A DNA stretch of 64,000 bases, from assembly GCA_037783545.1 (NCBI GenBank), contig JBBELK010000298.1:3906001-3970000 (forward strand), given 5' to 3'. The DNA is from Henricia sp. BOLD:AAB3569 (Eukaryota > Echinodermata > Asteroidea > Spinulosida > Echinasteridae). The first letter of the stretch is position 1. Every line of letters starts with the position of its first letter. The position numbers were made by a program, and so were the translations under genes. The notes beneath the pieces are model-generated. The model was not told the origin of the DNA and searched no databases. It saw nothing but the letters and a program-made list of their open reading frames with translations. Below are positions 63,323-64,000 of this stretch, piece by piece.

Positions 63323-63639
63323 TTTGATCTTGATTTTTACGTTTTGTGTAATCACAAATGTTGTATCATTGTGCTCAATTCATTTGCACTGGCTTTCATT
63401 GAACTTTATCCATAAATTTGATTTTATTCCTTGTACGTCTGCTTCGCTTTGTTGTCTCTGTGCTCCTTCTGTAAAACAACATCCTATTCTGAAAATTTTC
63501 CTTTCGCATTTTATTTCCTACCGTGAACTGTGTTCTTTATAACCTTTCTTCAAACCAATATTTTTTGTCTGCGGTGCCGCTGGCACACCGACCTCTTTTC
63601 ACTTCTTGCCACGCCCCCTTTTTGATGAACAAATGTTTG

Positions 63640-63985
63640 ACATTTGTTACATTTTATTTCCTGCTGTGTCCTGAATTTTTTTGCAACCGTGCTTGTATGC
63701 CTACATTTGCTGTACTCTACGCCTTCCCCTCCCCCCTCTTTTGTCGCCCCTTTTGTCCCCACCCCCTGTCCCTGCCCCAATCTCACCCTACGATGACCAA
63801 TGTCCAACATTTACTTTACATTTCATTTCCTGCTATGTCCTGCATTTTTTTGCAACCTTGCTGCAACCATGCTTGTATGCCTACATTTGCTGTGCTCAAT
63901 GCTTCCCCCCCGCCCCTTTGTCGCCTCTTTTGTCCCCACCTCCTGTCCATGCCCTATCCTCGCCCCTTCGATGATCAATGTCCAA
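63640..63985. repeat. T/C-rich tandem repeat, period about 170 bp
   Basis: Two units share TTTATTTCCTGCTGTGTCCTG (first) and TTTCATTTCCTGCTATGTCC (second), then TTTTTTTGCAACC, GTATGCCTACATTTGCTGT and a CCCC(T)-rich end. A weaker third copy of the start lies near 63508. It runs off toward the window end. Confidence 0.8.
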
Positions 63986-64000
63986 CGTTTTCTCTACATT

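Overview
This is eukaryotic nuclear DNA: AT-rich, intron-rich and packed with short inverted-repeat transposons. It resembles a marine invertebrate deuterostome, most likely an echinoderm such as a starfish. That assignment is an inference from the protein similarity, the genome texture (self-complementary ACATGTAC and TACCGGTA words, many TIR elements) and the tRNA-derived SINEs. No bacterial operons, CRISPR arrays or viral genes are seen.

Two genes are recognised with good confidence, both on the + strand, head to tail. (1) Ran, the nuclear-transport GTPase, is complete: six coding exons from 10683 to 18235 with clean GT/AG borders and matching phases, 228 codons, and a polyadenylation signal at 18759-18764. 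(2) Syntaxin-1, the neuronal plasma-membrane Qa-SNARE, has nine coding exons from 26138 to 57746 (264 codons: N-peptide, Habc, linker and complete SNARE motif). Its C-terminal membrane-anchor exon is not recognised and probably lies past 64000. Intron 3 of syntaxin is 19.7 kb and holds most of the repeats.

A third, unidentified gene is seen only as a minus-strand terminal exon (6428-6585) with an acceptor, a stop and a polyadenylation signal. Weak first-exon candidates are noted at 5583 (+) and 13831 (-).

Layout: 1-1418 is a large foldback transposon with a second element inserted in one arm. 1530-6400 holds a SINE, a GACGGC-rich TIR element, duplicated minisatellite blocks and dispersed repeats. 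6428-6585 is the unknown minus exon. 10683-18764 is Ran, with several TIR elements in its introns. 18765-26137 is intergenic repeats. 26138 to the end is syntaxin-1, with an 836/844-bp tandem duplication at 33341-35020, nested transposons (one carrying a Myb/SANT-like reading frame at 42875-43003), several TTAA-flanked families and tRNA-derived SINE pieces. The last 6 kb is intron or flank with TIR elements and a T/C-rich tandem repeat.

Ran and syntaxin-1 have unrelated cellular jobs (nuclear import/export and spindle assembly versus synaptic vesicle fusion). Their adjacency is positional and is not evidence of a shared pathway.
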